Of a stretch of DNA of 64,000 bases, positions 26,373 through 36,093 are shown piece after piece. The first letter of the stretch is position 1. Each line of letters begins with the position of its first letter. The DNA is from Luteimonas mephitis DSM 12574. GTDB lineage: Bacteria; Pseudomonadota; Gammaproteobacteria; Xanthomonadales; Xanthomonadaceae. A model generated the notes under the pieces. That model saw nothing but the letters and a program-made list of their open reading frames with translations, did no database searches and was not told the origin of the DNA. Location of the stretch: NCBI RefSeq assembly GCF_000422305.1, contig NZ_KE383816.1, positions 546,566-610,565 on the forward strand, read 5' to 3'. The position numbers and the translations under genes were made by a program.

Positions 26373-27047
26373 CTAGGGATCGAACCTGCGCAGCGCGGTC
26401 GCGAACGCCTCGCCCATCATGCGCAGGAACAGCGTGCCCATGCCGGGATAGAAGCGGTTGGCATCGCGGCTGCCTACCGCCACCAGGCCGGCGCCAGCCA
26501 GCGGCAGCAGCGCGGTCGACTGCACTTCGTCCACGCGCGGGCCGTACAGCAGCGCCTGCTTGTCCGGATGCAGGCGGCCGCACAGCGGTTCGCCTTCGGC
26601 CAGGCAATCGCGGAACGGCACCAGCATCGCGTCGTCGCGCGGGATCACCTGCAGCCACTCGGCGTCATCGAGCCCCGCGACCGGCGCGAACAGCACGATC
26701 CGCACCAGGTCGCCGTTGAAATCCTCGCTGAGCCTGGCCACCATCGCGCGCACCGTGGCGGCCGCGCTGTCCTGGCGCAGCAGGTTGAGCGTGAGTTGCT
26801 GTGTCTGCACCGCGAGGCGCTCGTTCTCCTGCGCGATCGCGTACAGGTCGTGCAGGCGGCGGGTCAGCTCGCGGTTCTTGTCGCGCAGCACTTCGAGCTG
26901 GTAGCTGGCCAGCGACGCGGCCGGGCCTTCCTCGCGCGGCACCACCATGCTGATCGCCAGGTCCGGGAACTGCTGCAGGAACTTCGGATGCAGTCGCAGC
27001 CATGCGGCGACTTCGTGGGCACCGAGTCTGTCGGCGGTTTCGCTCAT
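26373..27047 (-). CDS. DUF484 family protein
   Basis: GAF-like DUF484 protein of 224 residues (relative of E. coli YigA), conserved between dapF and xerC but without a proven function. An N-terminal helical part ([19 protein letters not shown]) is followed by a coiled coil (about residues 45-85) and a GAF-like domain ending [15 protein letters not shown]. The ATG at 27047 has a GGGAG site eight bases upstream and overlaps the dapF stop (ATGA); GTG at 27056 is the alternative. Confidence 0.92.
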   Translation of the reverse strand: MSETADRLGAHEVAAWLRLHPKFLQQFPDLAISMVVPREEGPAASLASYQLEVLRDKNRELTRRLHDLYAIAQENERLAVQTQQLTLNLLRQDSAAATVRAMVARLSEDFNGDLVRIVLFAPVAGLDDAEWLQVIPRDDAMLVPFRDCLAEGEPLCGRLHPDKQALLYGPRVDEVQSTALLPLAGAGLVAVGSRDANRFYPGMGTLFLRMMGEAFATALRRFDP

Positions 27048-27904
27048 TGCAGCCACTCCCCTTCGAAAACGAATGCGGTCGGCCCGGCCATCATGATCTG
27101 CGCGCCGTCGTCGGGCCAGGCGATGCGCAGGTCGCCGCCGGGCAGCGACACGGTCACGTCGCGGCCGATGCGCCCGCGCCGCACCAGCACCGCCACCGCC
27201 GCGCAGGCGCCGCTGCCGCAGGCCAGCGTTTCGCCGACGCCGCGCTCGAACACGCGCAGGCGGACCAGGTCACGCGCGACCACCTCGGCGAAGCCGACGT
27301 TGGCCGACTGCGGGAATACGCCGTTGCGCTGCAGCGCCGGGCCGACGGTCGCCACCGGCGCGGCATCGACGTCGGCCACCTCGACCACCGCGTGCGGGTT
27401 GCCGGTCGAGACCGCGCCGAAGCGCAGCGGCTGGTCGCCCAGCTCGATCTCGTACTCGTCCTGCATGTCGCTGAAGCCGGCCAGCGGGATCGCCTGCGGC
27501 GCGAACCGGGGCACACCCATCGCGATGCGGTAGCGGCCGTTGCCCAGCGCTTCCACCGCGTGGGTGCCGGTCGGGCTGTCGAGTTCGAACGTCGCGCCGC
27601 CCGTCGCGCCGTCACGCACCAGCCATGCCGCGACGCAGCGCGCGCCGTTGCCGCACTGCTGCGAAGACGAGCCGTCGGCGTTCCAGATCCGGTAGGACGC
27701 GACCGATGCCGCGCTGCGTGGCGCCTCGACGGTCAGGATCTGGTCGCAACCGACGCCGGTGTGGCGGTCGGCCAGCGCGCGGCACAGCGCCGGCGACGGC
27801 GCGCTGGCGGCCGTGCGCAGGTCGAGGACCACGAAGTCGTTGCCGGCGCCGTGCATCTTGCTGAAATGCAGCGCGGCCACAGGTACATGCGGGCGACCAA
27901 TCAT
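27044..27904 (-). CDS. dapF: Diaminopimelate epimerase
   Basis: Interconverts LL- and meso-diaminopimelate, the precursor of lysine and peptidoglycan. The 286 residues contain the two active-site cysteines in QCGNGARC and ACGSGACA, and the start motif [12 protein letters not shown]. The ATG at 27904 lies three bases after the lptM stop, so the two are co-translated. The N-terminus is about 10 residues longer than most homologues ([19 protein letters not shown]). Confidence 0.96.
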   Translation of the reverse strand: MIGRPHVPVAALHFSKMHGAGNDFVVLDLRTAASAPSPALCRALADRHTGVGCDQILTVEAPRSAASVASYRIWNADGSSSQQCGNGARCVAAWLVRDGATGGATFELDSPTGTHAVEALGNGRYRIAMGVPRFAPQAIPLAGFSDMQDEYEIELGDQPLRFGAVSTGNPHAVVEVADVDAAPVATVGPALQRNGVFPQSANVGFAEVVARDLVRLRVFERGVGETLACGSGACAAVAVLVRRGRIGRDVTVSLPGGDLRIAWPDDGAQIMMAGPTAFVFEGEWLQ

Positions 27905-27907
27905 TGC

Positions 27908-28165
27908 TCAGTCGCTGTCGCCGCCGTCGTCCAGCGGCAGCGGCTCAGGTTCGACCGGGGCGCCATCATCCGCCGGCTCGGTGGCGGATCCCGCGTCTCC
28001 GGCCGGCGTACCGGCGCCTGTCGCCGGCTCGGTTCCTTCGTCCGCGGCGACCGGTGCTTCGGCCTCGTCGGGCGCGTCGGGCAGGACCAGCGGGCCCTTG
28101 TTGCCGCAGCCGGACAGGGCCAGCGCGGCGGCGATCGAGAGCAGGGTCAGGCGCGTGATGTTCAT
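27908..28165 (-). CDS. lptM: LptM/YifL-type small lipoprotein
   Basis: An 85-residue lipoprotein with lipobox ALSGC followed by the hallmark GNKGPLVLP of LptM, which helps assemble the LptD LPS translocon in E. coli. The rest is an acidic Asp/Glu/Pro tail, much longer than the E. coli protein. Its position directly upstream of dapF is conserved in gammaproteobacteria. Confidence 0.88.
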   Translation of the reverse strand: MNITRLTLLSIAAALALSGCGNKGPLVLPDAPDEAEAPVAADEGTEPATGAGTPAGDAGSATEPADDGAPVEPEPLPLDDGGDSD

Positions 28166-28243
28166 GCCCCGCAGTGTAGCCGTGCCGGTGCGCGGCGCGA
28201 AGGCGGTGGCTGAATCCGCGCTGCAGTCGCGTGGCCGGACCGG

Positions 28244-28630
28244 CTAACGCGGGCCCGGCGCCGGTGGTTCGGGCCGCCGCCACAGCCATGCGGCCGTCAC
28301 GGCCATGCAGCCGATGCCGATCGCGGCCATCCACGCGCGCGGCGCCGTCCACCACAGGACCAGCCCGCAGGCGGCCATCGCCAGCGTCGCCATCCACTTG
28401 GCGCGCCGGCGCACCGCGCCGTATGCCTGCCAGTCAACGATCATCGGCCCGAACACTCGGTGCGCGAGCAGCCAGCGGTGCAGGCGCTCCGACCCGCGCG
28501 CGGCGGCGAACGCCGACAGCAGCACGAAGGGAACGGTGGGCAGTCCCGGCAGCACGATGCCGACCAGGCCCAGGCCGAGGCTGGCATAGGCCAGCAGCCA
28601 CCAGGCCCAGCGGAAGCGATGCGTGGTCAC
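28244..28630 (-). CDS. DUF454 (YbaN-like) inner-membrane protein
   Basis: A 128-residue hydrophobic protein with three or four membrane segments and the DUF454 signature LGLVGIVLPGLPTVPFVLLSAF, then SERLHRWLLAHRVFGPMI. Function is unknown. The C-terminus is Pro/Arg-rich. It reads away from lptM and follows a repeat-rich stretch. Confidence 0.87.
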   Translation of the reverse strand: MTTHRFRWAWWLLAYASLGLGLVGIVLPGLPTVPFVLLSAFAAARGSERLHRWLLAHRVFGPMIVDWQAYGAVRRRAKWMATLAMAACGLVLWWTAPRAWMAAIGIGCMAVTAAWLWRRPEPPAPGPR

Positions 28631-28660
28631 GGGTCGACGCCGGGTTTCATGCTGCCTGCC

Positions 28661-28906
28661 CTTGCAGGAGCGGCTTCAGCCGCGAGCTTGTGTCCGGCCG
28701 CCCACCTGCGAAGACAGGGGCTTGGAAGGGAGCGTGCGCGGTTCCCGATACTGCCGAAGGCATCCTCCCCGACCGTCCGGCCATCGAACGCGGTTCGATG
28801 GCGTTCGCCAGGCCGCGAGCCAGTGGCTCGCAGGCGGTCTTCCCCACTGCCTGCGTTTGCATGAGGTCGGGCAAAGAGCCTGCGGCTGAAGGCGTTCCTG
28901 CAAGCA
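28661..28906. repeat. REP-bounded intergenic mosaic between ptrB and the DUF454 gene
   Basis: The ends are inverted family-B sequences: TTGCAGGAGCGGCTTCAGCC on the left and its degenerate complement near 28880-28906 on the right. Inside, GCGAGCCAGTGGCTCGC (28815-28831) is a palindrome repeated as GCGAGCCGGTGGCTCGC at 38764-38780. No gene is supported. Confidence 0.75.
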
Positions 28907-28914
28907 GGCAGGCG

Positions 28915-31029
28915 TCAGCGATCGTCCGCACCCAGCTGGTCGAGCAGGAACGCATACATCTCCGACAGCTCGCGGTACTTGCGGAAGCGCCCGGACTTGC
29001 CGCCGTGGCCGGCATCCATGTTGGTGCGCAGCAGGACCGGCAGCGGGCCGGTGTCCACGTCGCGCAGCTTCGCCACGTACTTCACCGGTTCCCAGTACTG
29101 CACCTGTGAATCCCACAGCCCGGTGCCGACGAACATCGCCGGATAGGCGCGTGCTTCGAGGTTGTCGTAGGGCGAGTACGACAGCATGTAGTCGTAGAAC
29201 CGCTCCTGCTCCGGGTTGCCCCACTCGTCGTATTCCAGCGTGGTCAGCGGGATGCCCGCGTCGAGCATCGTGGTGACCACGTCCACGAACGGCACCTGCG
29301 ACAGGATCACGCGGTACTTGTCCGGTGCCATGTTGGTGATCACGCCCATCAGCAGGCCGCCGGCACTGCCGCCGTAGGCCGCGACGCGGTCGGGCGCGGC
29401 GTAGCCTTCGGCCACCAGGAAATCGGTCACGTCGATGAAGTCGGTGAAGGTGTTCTTCTTGTGCAGCAGCTTGCCGTCGTCGTACCACTGACGGCCCATT
29501 TCCTGGCCACCGCGGACGTGGGCGATGGCGTAGACCATGCCGCGGTCGAGCAGGCTGACCGTGGTCGCGCTGAAGGCCGGGTCGATCGAATGGCCGTAGC
29601 TGCCGTAGGCGTACTGCAGCAGCGCGGCCTTGCCGTTCTTCTCGAAGCCCTTCCGGTAGACCACCGACACCGGCACCCGGGTGCCGTCGCGCGCGGTGGC
29701 CCAGAGGCGTTCGGTGGCGTACTTCGACGCGTCGTAGCCGAGCACGGGCTGCTGCTTGAGCTGGCGTCGCTCGCCGGTCTCGACGTTGAGCTCGTAGGTC
29801 GTCTCCGGCGTGGTCATCGAGGTGTAGCCGTAGCGCAGCCACGGCGTGTCGTGCTCGGAGTTGATGTCCAGGCCCATCGAGTAGGCGGATTCGTCGGCCT
29901 TGACGTATTCCTCCGAGCCGTCGGCCTTCAGCAGGCGGATGCGCTCCAGCCCGCCGGAGCGCTCGGCGATCGCGGTGAAGCCGTCGAACAGGTCGAAGTC
30001 CTCGATGAAGACGTCGTCGCGGTGCGGCACCAGGTCCACCCAGTCCTTGCGCGAGGTGCTGCCGTCGGGCGCGGTGACCAGCTTGAAGTTGGTGGCGCCA
30101 TCGACGTTGGTGAGGATCACCCAGCGGTCGCCGAGGTGGTCGGCGTGGTACTCGTTGCCCTGCTCGCGCGGCGCCAGCACGGTGAACTCGCGCGGGTCGG
30201 CGGCCGGCGCGCAGCGTATTTCCCGCATCGTGGTCGCCCCGAGGTCGATGCAGATGTACTTGTCGTCGCGGCTGCGGCTGATGCCCATGTAGAAGCTGTC
30301 GTCGGCCTCTTCGTAGACCAGTTGATCCTCGCTGGGCGGGGTGCCGAGCACGTGCTTCTTCACGCGCACGGTAAGCAGCGTTTCCGGGTCGTTCTCGGCG
30401 TAGAACAGGGTCTTGTTGTCGTCGGCCCAGGCGGTGTCGTAGGCCACGCCGGTGATGACTTCGGGATAGACCTCGCCGGTCTCCAGGTTCCTGAAATGCA
30501 GGCTGTACTGGCGGCGCCCGACGTCGTCCTGGGTCCAGGCGACGATCCGGTTGTCCGGCGACACGTCGTACTCGGCCAGGCTGAAGTAGTCCTTGCCCGC
30601 CGCCATCTCGTTGACGTCGAACAGGATCTCCTCGGGCCCTTCCATCGTGCCCTTGCGGCGCGCGTGGATCGGATAGTCCTTGCCGGTCTCGAACCGCGTG
30701 TAGTACCAGTAGCCGCGCTCGCGGTACGGCACCGAGCTGTCGTCCTGCTTGATGCGGCTGACGATCTCCGCGTACAGCGCGTCCTGCAGCGGCTTGAGCG
30801 GCGCCATGAACGCGTCGGCGTAGGCGTTCTCGGCCTCGAGGTACGCCAGCATCTCCTTGTCCTTGCGGCTGTCGTCGCGCAGCCAGTAGTAGGCGTCGTC
30901 GCGCGAGGCGCCGAACGGGGCTTCGACGACGTGCGGCTTGCGTGCGACATCCGGCGGTGTCGGCGTTTGTGCGGCTTGGCTGTTGTCGGTCATCAGGAGG
31001 GCGAGGAGCAGGAGGAAGGTCGGCTTCAT
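28915..31029 (-). CDS. ptrB: Oligopeptidase B / prolyl oligopeptidase family serine peptidase, secreted
   Basis: S9 peptidase of 704 residues that cleaves short peptides after basic residues. An N-terminal signal-like stretch (MKPTFLLLLALLMTDNSQA) suggests export. A beta-propeller half (DDAYYWLRDDSRKD onward) is followed by the hydrolase half with nucleophile GGSAGG and the histidine in MDAGHGG; the propeller-to-hydrolase join falls near YRKGFEKNGKAALLQYAYGS. The start at 31029 is preferred because an upstream ATG (31095) overlaps a likely -10 box and adds Arg/Ala-rich sequence. Confidence 0.94.
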   Translation of the reverse strand: MKPTFLLLLALLMTDNSQAAQTPTPPDVARKPHVVEAPFGASRDDAYYWLRDDSRKDKEMLAYLEAENAYADAFMAPLKPLQDALYAEIVSRIKQDDSSVPYRERGYWYYTRFETGKDYPIHARRKGTMEGPEEILFDVNEMAAGKDYFSLAEYDVSPDNRIVAWTQDDVGRRQYSLHFRNLETGEVYPEVITGVAYDTAWADDNKTLFYAENDPETLLTVRVKKHVLGTPPSEDQLVYEEADDSFYMGISRSRDDKYICIDLGATTMREIRCAPAADPREFTVLAPREQGNEYHADHLGDRWVILTNVDGATNFKLVTAPDGSTSRKDWVDLVPHRDDVFIEDFDLFDGFTAIAERSGGLERIRLLKADGSEEYVKADESAYSMGLDINSEHDTPWLRYGYTSMTTPETTYELNVETGERRQLKQQPVLGYDASKYATERLWATARDGTRVPVSVVYRKGFEKNGKAALLQYAYGSYGHSIDPAFSATTVSLLDRGMVYAIAHVRGGQEMGRQWYDDGKLLHKKNTFTDFIDVTDFLVAEGYAAPDRVAAYGGSAGGLLMGVITNMAPDKYRVILSQVPFVDVVTTMLDAGIPLTTLEYDEWGNPEQERFYDYMLSYSPYDNLEARAYPAMFVGTGLWDSQVQYWEPVKYVAKLRDVDTGPLPVLLRTNMDAGHGGKSGRFRKYRELSEMYAFLLDQLGADDR

Positions 31030-31130
31030 GGATGGGGCCCGGGACATGGATTCGCAACGGGAACGCGCCGCCGGGGCGGCGCGGATCCGGGACATAGTGC
31101 CTGTTTCGACGGGCGGCCGGGCGCGGACGC

Positions 31131-31901
31131 TCAGAACCGCAGGTGCTTGACCGATTTGCCGTTGCGGCGGATCAGGCGCAGCGCCTCGATCCCGACCTGG
31201 ATGTGGCTTTCGACGTAGTCGGCGCTCACCTTCGCGTCCGACGCTTCGGTCTTGACGCCCTCCGGCACCATCGGCTGGTCCGACACCAGCAGCAGCGCGC
31301 CGCAGGGGATGCGGTTGGCGAAGCCGGCGGCGAACACCGTCGCGGTTTCCATGTCGATGGCCATGCAGCGCATCACCCGCAGTCGCTCCTTGAACGCCTC
31401 GTCGTGCTCCCAGACCCGGCGGTTGGTGGTGAACACGGTGCCGGTCCAGTAGTCCAGGCCCATGTCGCGGATCATCGTCGAGACCGCGCGCTGCAGCGCG
31501 AACGCCGGCAGTGCCGGCACCTCCGGCAGCAGGTAGTCATCGCTGGTGCCCTCGCCGCGGATCGCGGCGATCGGCAGGATCAGGTCGCCGAGCTGGTTCT
31601 TGCGCTTGAGCCCGCCGCACTTGCCGAGGAACAGCACCGCCTTGGGCGCGATCGCCGACAGCAGGTCCATCATGGTCGCGGCGTTCGGGCTGCCCATGCC
31701 GAAGTTGATCATGGTGATGCCGTCGGCGGTGGCGCTGGGCATCGGCCGGTCGGTGCCGACGATCGGCGCGCCGGCCAGGCGACTGAAGTGGTTGAGGTAG
31801 CCGCCGAAATTGGTCAGCAGGATGTGTTCGCCGAACTCCTCCAGCGGCACGCCGGTGTAGCGCGGCAGCCAGTTCTCGACGATCTGTTCTTTTTCCTTCA
31901 T
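31131..31901 (-). CDS. amn: AMP nucleosidase
   Basis: Hydrolyses AMP to adenine and ribose 5-phosphate. The 256 residues cover only the phosphorylase-like catalytic domain; the E. coli enzyme is about 480 residues with an extra N-terminal domain. Key motifs are LLTNFGGY, LFLGKCGGLK, AIDMETATVFAAGF and LLLVSDQPMVPEGVKT. A ribosome-binding site (AGGAGA) precedes the ATG. It lies 27 bases after the diguanylate cyclase gene and is probably co-transcribed with it. Confidence 0.92.
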   Translation of the reverse strand: MKEKEQIVENWLPRYTGVPLEEFGEHILLTNFGGYLNHFSRLAGAPIVGTDRPMPSATADGITMINFGMGSPNAATMMDLLSAIAPKAVLFLGKCGGLKRKNQLGDLILPIAAIRGEGTSDDYLLPEVPALPAFALQRAVSTMIRDMGLDYWTGTVFTTNRRVWEHDEAFKERLRVMRCMAIDMETATVFAAGFANRIPCGALLLVSDQPMVPEGVKTEASDAKVSADYVESHIQVGIEALRLIRRNGKSVKHLRF

Positions 31902-31928
31902 GGCGCGTCTCCTGTTCGCGCCATTTTG

Positions 31929-33578
31929 TCACGCTGCCGGCGCGGCCTCCACGCGGTTGCGCCCGGCGTGCTTGGCCGCGTACATCGCCAGGTCGCTGCG
32001 CGCGACCAGGCTGGCGACGCTGTCGCCCATCCGGTAGGTCGCCACGCCGATGCTGACGGTGAGCGCCACCGGGATGCCGTCGACCTGGGCGCACCGGGCC
32101 TCGATGCTGCGCCGGATGCACTCCCCGGTGCGCCTGGCCTGGTGCAGGTCGGAGCCGGGCAGCACCAGCAGGAACTCCTCGCCGCCCAGGCGGCCGATGT
32201 GGTCGCCGTAGGCGAGCTCGCCGCCGGCCACGCGCACCAGTTCGCGCATGCAGGCGTCGCCGACAGCGTGGCCGTGGCTGTCGTTGATCTCCTTGAAGTG
32301 GTCCAGGTCGAGGAAGATCGCCGACAGCGCGCCGCCGTGTTCGCGCGCGCGCACGATCGCCCAGTCCAGGCGCTGTTCGATGCCGCTGCGGTTGAACACC
32401 CCGGTCAGCGCGTCGCGCTGGGCGTGCAGCTGCGCGCTGTCGCGCTCGCGGCGCATGGTCAGCATGCGGTCGGCCAGGATCAGGACCAGGACGATGGCCG
32501 TGAACGCCAGCATCAGCGGCAGGCCGTACTCGATGCCCGGCGTCAGCGGCGCGCCGATGCTCAGCTGCACGGCGCGCGCGGTGGACAGCGCCACCAGCGG
32601 CACCCACGCAAGCAGTGCGTAGGCGGCGCGCAGGTGCCGCCGCCACGACGCCGCGCCCAGCGCGACCAGCGCCAGCACGTTGGCCGCCATCAGGGTGGCG
32701 TTGCCGGCCACCGGGAACCAGTCCTTGTCCGACGGCCACGGCAGCCACAGCACCGCCACCAGCACCAGCGATGCGTAGCCGCCGACCCAGCGCAGCAATC
32801 GGCTCGGCAACGGCACGTGCTGGTCGAGGTCGGCTAGGCGGATCAGGAAGAACGACGCCGCCGCCGTGGCCAGCGTGGCGATGGTCCAGATGCCTTCCAC
32901 CCCGAACCGGGCGAGCACGCGCAGTCCCGGCAGCGCATAGGCCTCGCCGTAGGCGCACAGCAGGTACATCAGCTGCAGCGCCATCGTCGCCGCGTACAGC
33001 AGGTAGACGCGCTCGCGCAGCAGCAGCCAGAACAACAGCACCACCAGCGAGATGCCGACCAGCACGCCGATCACCAGCGAGATCAGGCGCACGTGCACGA
33101 CGTCCTCGGCCAGCTGCGCATCGGCATCGCGCACCGCGACCTGCAGCGGATAGCGCGCGCCTTCGACGCCGATGAAGACCGGGCCGGCGGCCGGCAGCGG
33201 AAACACCAGCGCGCGACGCGAGAAGCGCGGGTCGAGGCTGCGGTCGAACAGGCTCCGCGTGACCGGCCGGTAGTCCGGCGGCGCCATCACCGTGACCCGC
33301 GCGCTGTAGGAGTGGTAGACGAGCAGCAGCGGCTCGGTGCCCGACGCCGGCCCGGGCTGCAGCCGCCACCAGCCGCGGCCATCGGCGTCGCCGGCAAGGC
33401 GGTGGACATTGCCGACCGGCTCGAAGGCGCTGTCCGGCAGCGCCAGCACGTCCGCGGGGGCGGGCATCGACGACGCGGGGAGATCGGGGAGGTGCTGCAG
33501 GCGTTCGACTTCGGCCGTACTCGCCGGCCCGGGCAGGGCCAGCAGGCACAACATGATGGCCATTGCGATACGCTGCAT
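31929..33578 (-). CDS. Membrane diguanylate cyclase (7TM-DISM sensor, GGDEF)
   Basis: Makes cyclic di-GMP. About 549 residues: signal peptide, a periplasmic 7TMR-DISM extracellular-type domain, seven or so membrane segments (about residues 180-370), a short coiled linker (MLTMRRERDSAQLHAQRDALTG) and a GGDEF domain with active GGEEF near residue 465. No RxxD inhibitory site precedes GGEEF (the residues are YGDHIGRLGGEEF). The start at 33578 has a good GGGAG site; an ATG at 33584 is too close to it. The signal sensed is unknown. Confidence 0.92.
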   Translation of the reverse strand: MQRIAMAIMLCLLALPGPASTAEVERLQHLPDLPASSMPAPADVLALPDSAFEPVGNVHRLAGDADGRGWWRLQPGPASGTEPLLLVYHSYSARVTVMAPPDYRPVTRSLFDRSLDPRFSRRALVFPLPAAGPVFIGVEGARYPLQVAVRDADAQLAEDVVHVRLISLVIGVLVGISLVVLLFWLLLRERVYLLYAATMALQLMYLLCAYGEAYALPGLRVLARFGVEGIWTIATLATAAASFFLIRLADLDQHVPLPSRLLRWVGGYASLVLVAVLWLPWPSDKDWFPVAGNATLMAANVLALVALGAASWRRHLRAAYALLAWVPLVALSTARAVQLSIGAPLTPGIEYGLPLMLAFTAIVLVLILADRMLTMRRERDSAQLHAQRDALTGVFNRSGIEQRLDWAIVRAREHGGALSAIFLDLDHFKEINDSHGHAVGDACMRELVRVAGGELAYGDHIGRLGGEEFLLVLPGSDLHQARRTGECIRRSIEARCAQVDGIPVALTVSIGVATYRMGDSVASLVARSDLAMYAAKHAGRNRVEAAPAA

Positions 33579-33711
33579 CGACATCTCCCGTCGAGCACCC
33601 TGCGCGTGACCGCGAGTGTCCACCGTACCTCGCGGTACCGCAACCAGAATCGCCTGCGCAAGCCGGCCGGCGCGCCGGCGTATGCTGCCCGTCCGGGCAT
33701 GGGAGAGGACC

Positions 33712-34104
33712 GTGGACCACATCAACTGGCTGGCCGTGCTGGTCGCGGCGGTTTCGGCGTTCATCCTGGGCGGCATCTGGTACGGGCCGCTGTTCAAGGC
33801 CGCCTGGTGCCGCGAGGCCGGCATCGATCCCGAGGCCTCGCCGCGGCATCCGGCGCGGGTGTTCGGCACCGCGTTCGCCTGCAGCCTGCTGGCGGCGTTC
33901 GCATTCGCCGCATTCTTCCACCCCGCGCCCGATGCGCTGCACGCGGCCCACAACGGGCTGCTGGTCGGCGCGGCCTGGGTGGCGACGAGCTTCGGCATCA
34001 ACTACGCCTTCGCCGGCCGCAGCCTGAAGCTGTGGCTGATCGACGGCGGCTACCACGTGCTGCAGTTCGTCGCGTACGGGCTGATCATCGGCCTGTGGCA
34101 CTGA
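33712..34104 (+). CDS. DUF1761 family membrane protein
   Basis: A 130-residue protein with four hydrophobic segments and the DUF1761 pattern ILGGIWYGPLFKAAWCREAG and FGINYAFAGRSLKLWLIDGGYH. The start is GTG at 33712, preceded by GGGAGAGG at good spacing; a -10-like TATGCT lies upstream at about 33681. Function unknown. Divergent from the diguanylate cyclase. Confidence 0.87.
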   Translation: MDHINWLAVLVAAVSAFILGGIWYGPLFKAAWCREAGIDPEASPRHPARVFGTAFACSLLAAFAFAAFFHPAPDALHAAHNGLLVGAAWVATSFGINYAFAGRSLKLWLIDGGYHVLQFVAYGLIIGLWH

Positions 34105-34113
34105 TCGCGCCAT

Positions 34114-34158
34114 GAGCACGTTTGCCAGGGGCACGCTTGCCTGGAGCACGTCCGCATG
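34114..34158 (+). repeat. Three imperfect 15-base tandem repeats before an isomerase gene
   Basis: GAGCACGTTTGCCAG, GGGCACGCTTGCCTG and GAGCACGTCCGCATG follow one another and run into the gene's own ATGAGCACG. They create a 15-codon open frame (ATG at 34112) whose TGA overlaps the gene start as ATGA. Confidence 0.7.
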
Positions 34159-34785
34159 AGCACGCTGCCGCTGCGCTGGTACTTCGACTTCATCTCGCCG
34201 TTCGCCTTCCTGCAGTGGCCGAAGATCCGCGCGCTGATGGCAACCGACCCGGTGGTGCCGGTGCCGATCGTGTTCGGCGCGGTACTCGGCGCGATCGGCC
34301 AGAAGGGCCCGGCCGAGATTCCCGGCAAACGCACGTTCACCTATCAGCACGCCCTGTGGCGGGCGCGGCAGCGCGGCATCGAACTGCGGTTCCCGCCGGC
34401 GCACCCGTTCAATCCGCTGGCCGCGCTGCGGCTGTGCATCGCCGCAGGCAGCACGCCCGCCGCAATCGACGCGATCTTCGACTGGATCTGGATCCGCGGC
34501 GAGGCCGGTGACAGCGCCGAAGCGCTGGCGCCGGTGGCGGAGAAGCTGGGGGTGCAGGCAACAGCGCTGGCCGAAGACGCGACCAAGGCCGCGCTGCGCG
34601 ACAACACTGCCTCGGCCATCGCAGCGGGCGTGTTCGGCGTGCCGACGCTGGCGATCGGAGACGCCCTGTTCTGGGGCGACGATGCGCACGAATTCGCACT
34701 CGCCGTGCTGTGTGATCCCGCGCTGCTGGACGAAGCCGGGATGCGCCACCTGGCAGCGTTGCCCGAAGGCGTGCAGCGCCGCTGA
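34156..34785 (+). CDS. 2-hydroxychromene-2-carboxylate isomerase/DsbA-like thioredoxin-fold protein
   Basis: Thioredoxin-fold protein of 209 residues in the DsbA/HCCA isomerase/kappa-GST group. It opens with WYFDFISPFAFLQW, in which the DsbA CxxC is replaced by S-P-F, as in HCCA isomerases, which use glutathione. The cis-proline loop GVFGVPTLAIGD and the phrase FWGDDAHEFALAVL are characteristic. The natural substrate is unknown. Confidence 0.89.
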   Translation: MSTLPLRWYFDFISPFAFLQWPKIRALMATDPVVPVPIVFGAVLGAIGQKGPAEIPGKRTFTYQHALWRARQRGIELRFPPAHPFNPLAALRLCIAAGSTPAAIDAIFDWIWIRGEAGDSAEALAPVAEKLGVQATALAEDATKAALRDNTASAIAAGVFGVPTLAIGDALFWGDDAHEFALAVLCDPALLDEAGMRHLAALPEGVQRR

Positions 34786-34877
34786 CCCCCCGTGCCGCGG
34801 ACCCGCTGCCCGCGCTCCCGGACGCAGGCGCGCCTGTTGTATCGTGGCGACCATCATCAACGGCAGGACTGCGGACC

Positions 34878-35825
34878 ATGCGCATCGGACTCGTCGTCGA
34901 CTCGGCCTGCGACCTGCCGAAGGACTTCATTGAACAACACAGCATCGAGATCCTGCCGATCACCGTGCGGATCGACGATGCCGTGCAGGTCGACTACCGC
35001 GACCAGGCCGCCACGCTCGCTTACCTCCATGCCCACATCGCCGAGCGCGGCGCCAACGCCGAGACCCTTCCGTTCACCGTCGAACAGATCCGCGACCTGT
35101 TCCTGAAGAAGCTGGTGATCGACTACGACTACGTGCTCTGCATGACGATCACGCGCACGCGCAGCCCGATTTTCGACAACGCCCAGCAGGCCAGCTTCGC
35201 GATCCTCAACGGCTACCGCGCGATCCGCGCCGCGGCGGGCAACAACACCCCGTTCGCACTGCGCGTGATCGACAGCCAGAACCTGTTCAGCGCGCAGGCG
35301 ATCCTGCCGGTCGAAGCGGTGCGCCTGCGCGCGGCCGGCGAGGAGCCGGGGCGGATCCGCAGCCGGCTCGAGGAACTGGCCGCGAACACTTACGGCTACC
35401 TGGTCCCCCGCGACCTGTACTACATCCGCAACCGCGCGCGCGCCAAGGGTGACCGCAGCGTCAGCCTGTTCAGCGCCGCACTGGGCACCGCGCTGGACAT
35501 CAAGCCGATACTGCGCGGCTACCGCGGCGATACCGGGCCGGTGGCCAAGGTGAAGGGCTTCGATGCGGCCACGCAGCAGATGTTCGAGTTCGCCGCGCGG
35601 CGCGTGGACGCCGGCCTGCTGACCCCGACCGTGGCGCTGTGCTACGGCGGCGAACTCGACGAGATGCGCGCCCTGCCCGGCTACGCCACGCTGCGCGACG
35701 CCTGCGGGGCGAACAACATCGAAGTGTTCGAAAGCGTGATGAGCCTGACCGGCATGGTCAACGTCGGCAAGGGCGCGGTGGTGGTCGGGTTCGCGGCCGA
35801 GCCGCACGAGTTCGACAAGGCGTGA
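34878..35825 (+). CDS. DegV family fatty-acid-binding protein
   Basis: A 315-residue DegV domain protein; known members bind a fatty acid and serve FakB-type kinases. Typical features are the start GLVVDSACDLPKDFIEQH, the loop MTITRTRSP, and a large helical insert. A -10-like TATCGT lies at 34840-34845. No FakA-type kinase is adjacent, so the role here is not clear. Confidence 0.9.
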   Translation: MRIGLVVDSACDLPKDFIEQHSIEILPITVRIDDAVQVDYRDQAATLAYLHAHIAERGANAETLPFTVEQIRDLFLKKLVIDYDYVLCMTITRTRSPIFDNAQQASFAILNGYRAIRAAAGNNTPFALRVIDSQNLFSAQAILPVEAVRLRAAGEEPGRIRSRLEELAANTYGYLVPRDLYYIRNRARAKGDRSVSLFSAALGTALDIKPILRGYRGDTGPVAKVKGFDAATQQMFEFAARRVDAGLLTPTVALCYGGELDEMRALPGYATLRDACGANNIEVFESVMSLTGMVNVGKGAVVVGFAAEPHEFDKA

Positions 35826-35965
35826 TGGGCGATTGGTAGCAGGCGTTTCGGGAAGCCCGACCGCGGGCCGTTGCGGGAGCGGATCCACGTCCGGCTCACG
35901 GTCGCCTGATAGCCTGCATGCAACCGCGACGTCGACCTGATCCGTGAGCTTCCTGATCTTGCCTT

Positions 35966-36029
35966 GCAGGAGCGGCGGAAGCCGCGATGCTTTTATCGCC
36001 AAGGCCATCGCGGCTGCCGCCGCTCCTAC
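35966..36029. repeat. REP-like inverted repeat, family B (GCAGGAGCGGCGGAAGCCGC)
   Basis: Arms GCAGGAGCGGCGGAAGCCGC and GCGGCTGCCGCCGCTCCTAC face each other around a loop of about 24 bases, between the DegV gene and a small gene of unknown function. Confidence 0.88.
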
Positions 36030-36093
36030 GAAGGTCGATTCCGGAAATCTCGCGGCCGAAGCCGTTCCCACCCAACCACGTGACGGAGACCCC

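Noticed and set aside
31030..31095. Start of ptrB at 31095
   Set aside because: The ATG overlaps a likely -10 box (TATGTC) and the extra sequence is Arg/Ala-rich; 31029 opens a signal peptide.
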